Shown piece by piece: positions 61,258 to 64,000 of a stretch of 64,000 nt of DNA (positions are counted from its first letter, which is position 1; every line of letters begins with the position of its first letter). Source of the stretch: CBEULR01 sp965544035 (GTDB lineage Bacteria > Bacillota > Desulfotomaculia > Desulfotomaculales > Desulforudaceae); the NCBI GenBank assembly GCA_965544035.1, contig CBEULR010000012.1, positions 4,484-68,483 on the forward strand, written 5' to 3'. The notes beneath the pieces are model-generated. The model was not told the DNA's origin and ran no database searches. It saw only the letters and a program-made list of their open reading frames with translations. The translations under genes were made by a program, and so were the position numbers.

Positions 61258-63657
61258 CTATTCGTCTGAATTCTCTTCGGTTAGAGTCAGTCCTTTGAGT
61301 TCCTCATAACCCGCAGCCAGCTCGGGGTTGAGTTCCTTCACCTGGGCCAACAGGTCGGACGCGGCCTCGGCGTTGCCCTGCGCGTCCCGGACCAGCGCCA
61401 GCCAGAGCAGGGACTCGGCCTTCAGGTTTTCATTCTTGCCGGCAGCCTCCAGGTTTTCGGCCGCGGCTTCAAAATCACCCAGGAGGTATTGAGCCTTCCC
61501 AAGCGGCAGCCTAATCGCGGTCGTGGGGGTCAGTCTGTTCCTTTTCCAGCGCTGATCGTCGCTCTCGCTCAGGGCTTTCATCCGCTCTTCCATCCGGGCC
61601 GGGATGAGCGTGACCTGCTCCAGGTAGCCCTTGGCCGCCTTCGGATCGGTCTCGATGCTGCCGTACCCGGCATTGAACACGATCCGGGTCAGCTGCTCGT
61701 AGTTGGACAGAACCAGCGGGGCTTTGGCCAGCCCCTGCTCCGCCGATTGCACGGCCTCATCATACCGCTGCTGCGCCAATTTAATGGAGGCTTTCTGCAT
61801 ATAGTACGCGGCGTTGTACTTACTGCGAGCCAGCGCCTTGTTAATCTCTGTAAGGGCCGCGTCGTGATCACCCGTGCCCTGGTACACCTGGGCGAGCAGG
61901 TAGTTGATCTCGCTATTGGCCGGGTTGTAGGCCTCAGCCCGTTTCAGTTGGGCCACTCCCTGCTGGTAGTTCCCGGACTGGAGCATCCCCAGCGCCTGAC
62001 CCATCACGGTCTGGGACACGGCCAGGCAGGACGCAAAAACGATCACGGCCAGCGCTCCGGCCGAAGCCAGCACAAAGCGGGTGTAGCTCGGTGGCCTGTA
62101 GGATGTGTTCTTCTTGCGTGCGCGTTTGCTTTCATACGCGGAGGTGTCCTCCTGCGGTCGGGACAGGCCGGCCACCGTCCCGAACAGCGTGAAGAGGACA
62201 AGTGTCAGCGCCGACAGCGACAGGTCGAAGTCGATGGCGGCGTGCAAGCCGATGAGGATGGCGGCCATCGTGATGATCCAGGTGATGTCTTTCACTCGTT
62301 GACTGGTGTCCTGGGCGTGATACAGGCGGTGGGCCGCCCACAGAAAGGCCGCCCAGATGCCGACCAGAATCAGCACGCCGATGATGCCGGACTCCACGCC
62401 CACCTGGAAGTAGTGGCCGTGCACCTCCCGGCTGGTGTAGAAGTAGTTCTGAAAGGCCTGGTAGGCCTCTTTCCAGCCGCCGCCGCCCCAGCCCGTGAGC
62501 GGGCGGGCAACGATCATTTCCCAGGCATCACCCATAAAGTTGAAGCGCGCCTCGGCGTTGTGCCATTTGATCAGTGCGGACAGCCGTTCCTGCAGGGAGG
62601 CGCTCGCCGCGACGGCCACGGCACCACCCACGACGGCCAGTCCCACCAGCCCGCCGAGGCCCTTCAGGATCAGGTTTCCGCGCTCGGCAGCAAGCCAGCC
62701 CTTCCGGCCGGCAAAGTCAATCATGGCCTGTCCGGCCGCGACCAGCAGCAGGCCGAGGATCACCCACAACCAGGCCAGGTCGTTCTTCTCGGCGGCCACG
62801 GAGGCCAGGAACCGGTTTACGGCCAGCAGGGCGGGCAGGCCGATAAGCAGTGTATGGACAACGGCGCGGAGACGGACCTCCGGCCGCAGCTTGATCAGGA
62901 GAAGCGGGAACACCAGGGCGAAAATCAGAAAGCCGCCCTGCGACTTGGTGCCCAGGAACACGGCGAATAAGAGCAGGTTCCCGAAGGCGTAGTAGTACGG
63001 GTACGGGTTAAACTCGCGCAGCCAGTTCGGGGCGTTATGCAGCGGCAGTCCCTTAGTCTGCAACTGGGGCCCCTCTTCCACCGCCCGGTTCCAGAGGTAC
63101 ATACCGAGCAGGAACACGGCCGACAGGTAGGTGGCCAGCGCGTTCGGGTATTGGAAAGTAGAATAAATCCGGCCGCTCAGGAAACCGTCCTTGATCTCGA
63201 TGATGCCCGTGGCGGTGGCCAGACCGGCCAGGGCAACCAGAATCGCGCTGTAGTAGACGACGTGTAGCATCCGGACGGCGTCGGTGACGCTGGTGATCAC
63301 GCGGGCGGCGGCCCAGAAGGCCATGAAGTACATAGTGTTCCGCACGATTTCGTTCACGGCGAAGCCGGTGTTGACGGCAAAGAAAGCGCTATACACATAT
63401 ACGAGAGGCAGAGCGAGCATCAGGCAGTCCAGCGGGTGTTCGAGGAATTTGGTTTCCTGCAGGGCCTGCCGGCCGAGCCACACGAACCAGAAGGCGATGG
63501 CGACCAGGATCAGGGCGCGGTACTGTTCTTCCGGAAAGAAAAGTCCTCGGAAAAAGGGACTGGCGAAGAGAACTATAGCCAATCCCCAGAAAGCGATGGA
63601 GAACGAAAGTGGTTGTGATGAAGGGTTCGACATTCTTGCGTGAGTTTTCTTCGACAT
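61258..63657 (-). CDS. O-antigen ligase/polymerase (Wzy_C) with C-terminal TPR region
   Basis: A 799-residue membrane protein. About 12 hydrophobic segments run through residues 15-560; the Wzy_C loop region includes GWGGGGWKEAYQAFQNYFYT and HGHYFQVGVESGIIGVLILV, with the conserved His. After the last helix (~530-550) a soluble TPR-rich tail (AEAYNPANSEINYLLAQVYQ, DHDAALTEINKALARSKYNA) extends to the end. Such proteins attach finished glycan to lipid or protein. It is the first gene of the locus; GGAGGAG lies 10 bases before the ATG. Confidence 0.88.
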   Translation of the reverse strand: MSKKTHARMSNPSSQPLSFSIAFWGLAIVLFASPFFRGLFFPEEQYRALILVAIAFWFVWLGRQALQETKFLEHPLDCLMLALPLVYVYSAFFAVNTGFAVNEIVRNTMYFMAFWAAARVITSVTDAVRMLHVVYYSAILVALAGLATATGIIEIKDGFLSGRIYSTFQYPNALATYLSAVFLLGMYLWNRAVEEGPQLQTKGLPLHNAPNWLREFNPYPYYYAFGNLLLFAVFLGTKSQGGFLIFALVFPLLLIKLRPEVRLRAVVHTLLIGLPALLAVNRFLASVAAEKNDLAWLWVILGLLLVAAGQAMIDFAGRKGWLAAERGNLILKGLGGLVGLAVVGGAVAVAASASLQERLSALIKWHNAEARFNFMGDAWEMIVARPLTGWGGGGWKEAYQAFQNYFYTSREVHGHYFQVGVESGIIGVLILVGIWAAFLWAAHRLYHAQDTSQRVKDITWIITMAAILIGLHAAIDFDLSLSALTLVLFTLFGTVAGLSRPQEDTSAYESKRARKKNTSYRPPSYTRFVLASAGALAVIVFASCLAVSQTVMGQALGMLQSGNYQQGVAQLKRAEAYNPANSEINYLLAQVYQGTGDHDAALTEINKALARSKYNAAYYMQKASIKLAQQRYDEAVQSAEQGLAKAPLVLSNYEQLTRIVFNAGYGSIETDPKAAKGYLEQVTLIPARMEERMKALSESDDQRWKRNRLTPTTAIRLPLGKAQYLLGDFEAAAENLEAAGKNENLKAESLLWLALVRDAQGNAEAASDLLAQVKELNPELAAGYEELKGLTLTEENSDE

Positions 63658-63679
63658 GATGCTTGTACTCCTCCAATGA

Positions 63680-63721
63680 GACCCAGTAGTCAGTATTCAG
63701 TAGTCAGGAGTCAGGAGGTTA
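63680..63721. repeat. CAGTAGT-type direct repeats upstream of the glycan locus
   Basis: AGTAGTCAGTATTCAGTAGTCAGGAGTCAGG consists of imperfect 7-9-base repeats of CAGTAGT. The same words occur at about 60290-60310 between pglF and wzz and, inverted, at about 63926-63948 beyond the four-helix-bundle remnant. They mark sites where the locus has been opened by insertion. Confidence 0.5.
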
Positions 63722-63722
63722 G

Positions 63723-63920
63723 TTACGCTTCTCGAGAGAACGGGTGTAGGCCTTCCGCGATATTTGCCGCGATGGATACCGCAGCACGCCGGAACTGTGA
63801 GGACAAACCATACATCTCATAATTCGGAAACATCGCTGAAAGGCGATAAACAGCCAGCACGAAGAGGTGAGCCTTCTGCCATACCACTAGGTCTTCAAAT
63901 GTTTTTGCAGGCTCTCGCAT
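63723..63920 (-). pseudogene. Truncated four-helix-bundle (23S rRNA intervening-sequence) protein
   Basis: The 65 residues begin MREPAKTFEDLVVWQKAHLF and reach RAAVSIAANIAEGLHPFSREA, after which the frame stops. The family normally runs ~115-125 residues, so helices three and four are missing. Sequence after ANIAEG is unrelated. The start is normal, so a short peptide could still be made. It lies between CAGTAGT-type repeats, which probably mediated the deletion. Confidence 0.75.
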
Positions 63921-64000
63921 ACCTTCCCCTACTGACTACTGACTGCTGATTCGCTCCCAAAAACTTAGCGCTTTTGGGTTATGCGTAACACCTAAGCACC

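Overview
The window reads as chromosome of a Gram-positive anaerobe of the Firmicutes, probably a Desulfotomaculum/Pelotomaculum-like Peptococcaceae relative. The clues are an S-layer-homology (SLH) protein, a cytoplasmic MvhADG-type [NiFe] hydrogenase with a full hyp maturation set, AGGAGG-type ribosome sites, sigma-A-like promoters, and REP-like repeats with a REP-associated transposase. The genus is inferred, not proven. Nearly all genes lie on the minus strand. I saw no rRNA, tRNA or CRISPR array.

1-10.4 kb is a hydrogenase region. A 3' fragment of a DUF1015 gene is followed by hypE, hypD, hypC, hypF, hypB, hypA, a hydrogenase maturation protease, and then mvhA, mvhG and mvhD (listed against the direction of transcription). 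Both mvhA and mvhD carry an in-frame TGA at a conserved cysteine position, each followed by a hairpin at the spacing of a bacterial SECIS. I read both as selenoproteins. In MvhA the selenocysteine falls in the L1 motif (CxxC becomes CxxU), not at the usual L2 site. A strong terminator separates mvhA from the maturation genes, and hypE is flanked on both sides by copies of an intergenic repeat.

10.4-26.5 kb is accessory. It holds murJ, a REP-associated (RAYT-type) transposase with matching palindromes nearby, an XRE regulator, a large SLH/GLUG surface protein whose 5' end abuts an intact IS21-family element, uspA, two small genes and a PIN-domain remnant. It ends with a compact three-gene cassette: a SIR2-like protein, a small middle protein and an SMC/RecF-like ABC ATPase. 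This cassette is the best candidate here for a little-described defence system.

26.5-63.7 kb is a surface-glycan locus. It encodes parts of at least four nucleotide-sugar pathways: bacillosamine-like (PglF, E, D, C), diacetamido-uronic acid (WbpA, a WbpB-WbpD fusion, WbpE, a WbpI-like epimerase), pseudaminic acid (PseB, C, F, I plus an acetyltransferase-ATP-grasp fusion; no PseG seen) and dTDP-4-amino sugar (RmlA, RmlB, aminotransferase). With these are glycosyltransferases, a Wzx flippase, Wzy, Wzz and an O-antigen ligase. APS kinase and a sulfotransferase suggest the glycan is sulfated. Near 45 kb a winged-helix regulator and a NusG paralogue, behind a strong promoter and ahead of a hairpin-rich leader, look like the control point for the downstream half. 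An OLD-family nuclease gene sits inside the locus. Several broken genes (epimerase, PHP phosphoesterase, polysaccharide-deacetylase-like, four-helix-bundle protein) show repeated rearrangement.
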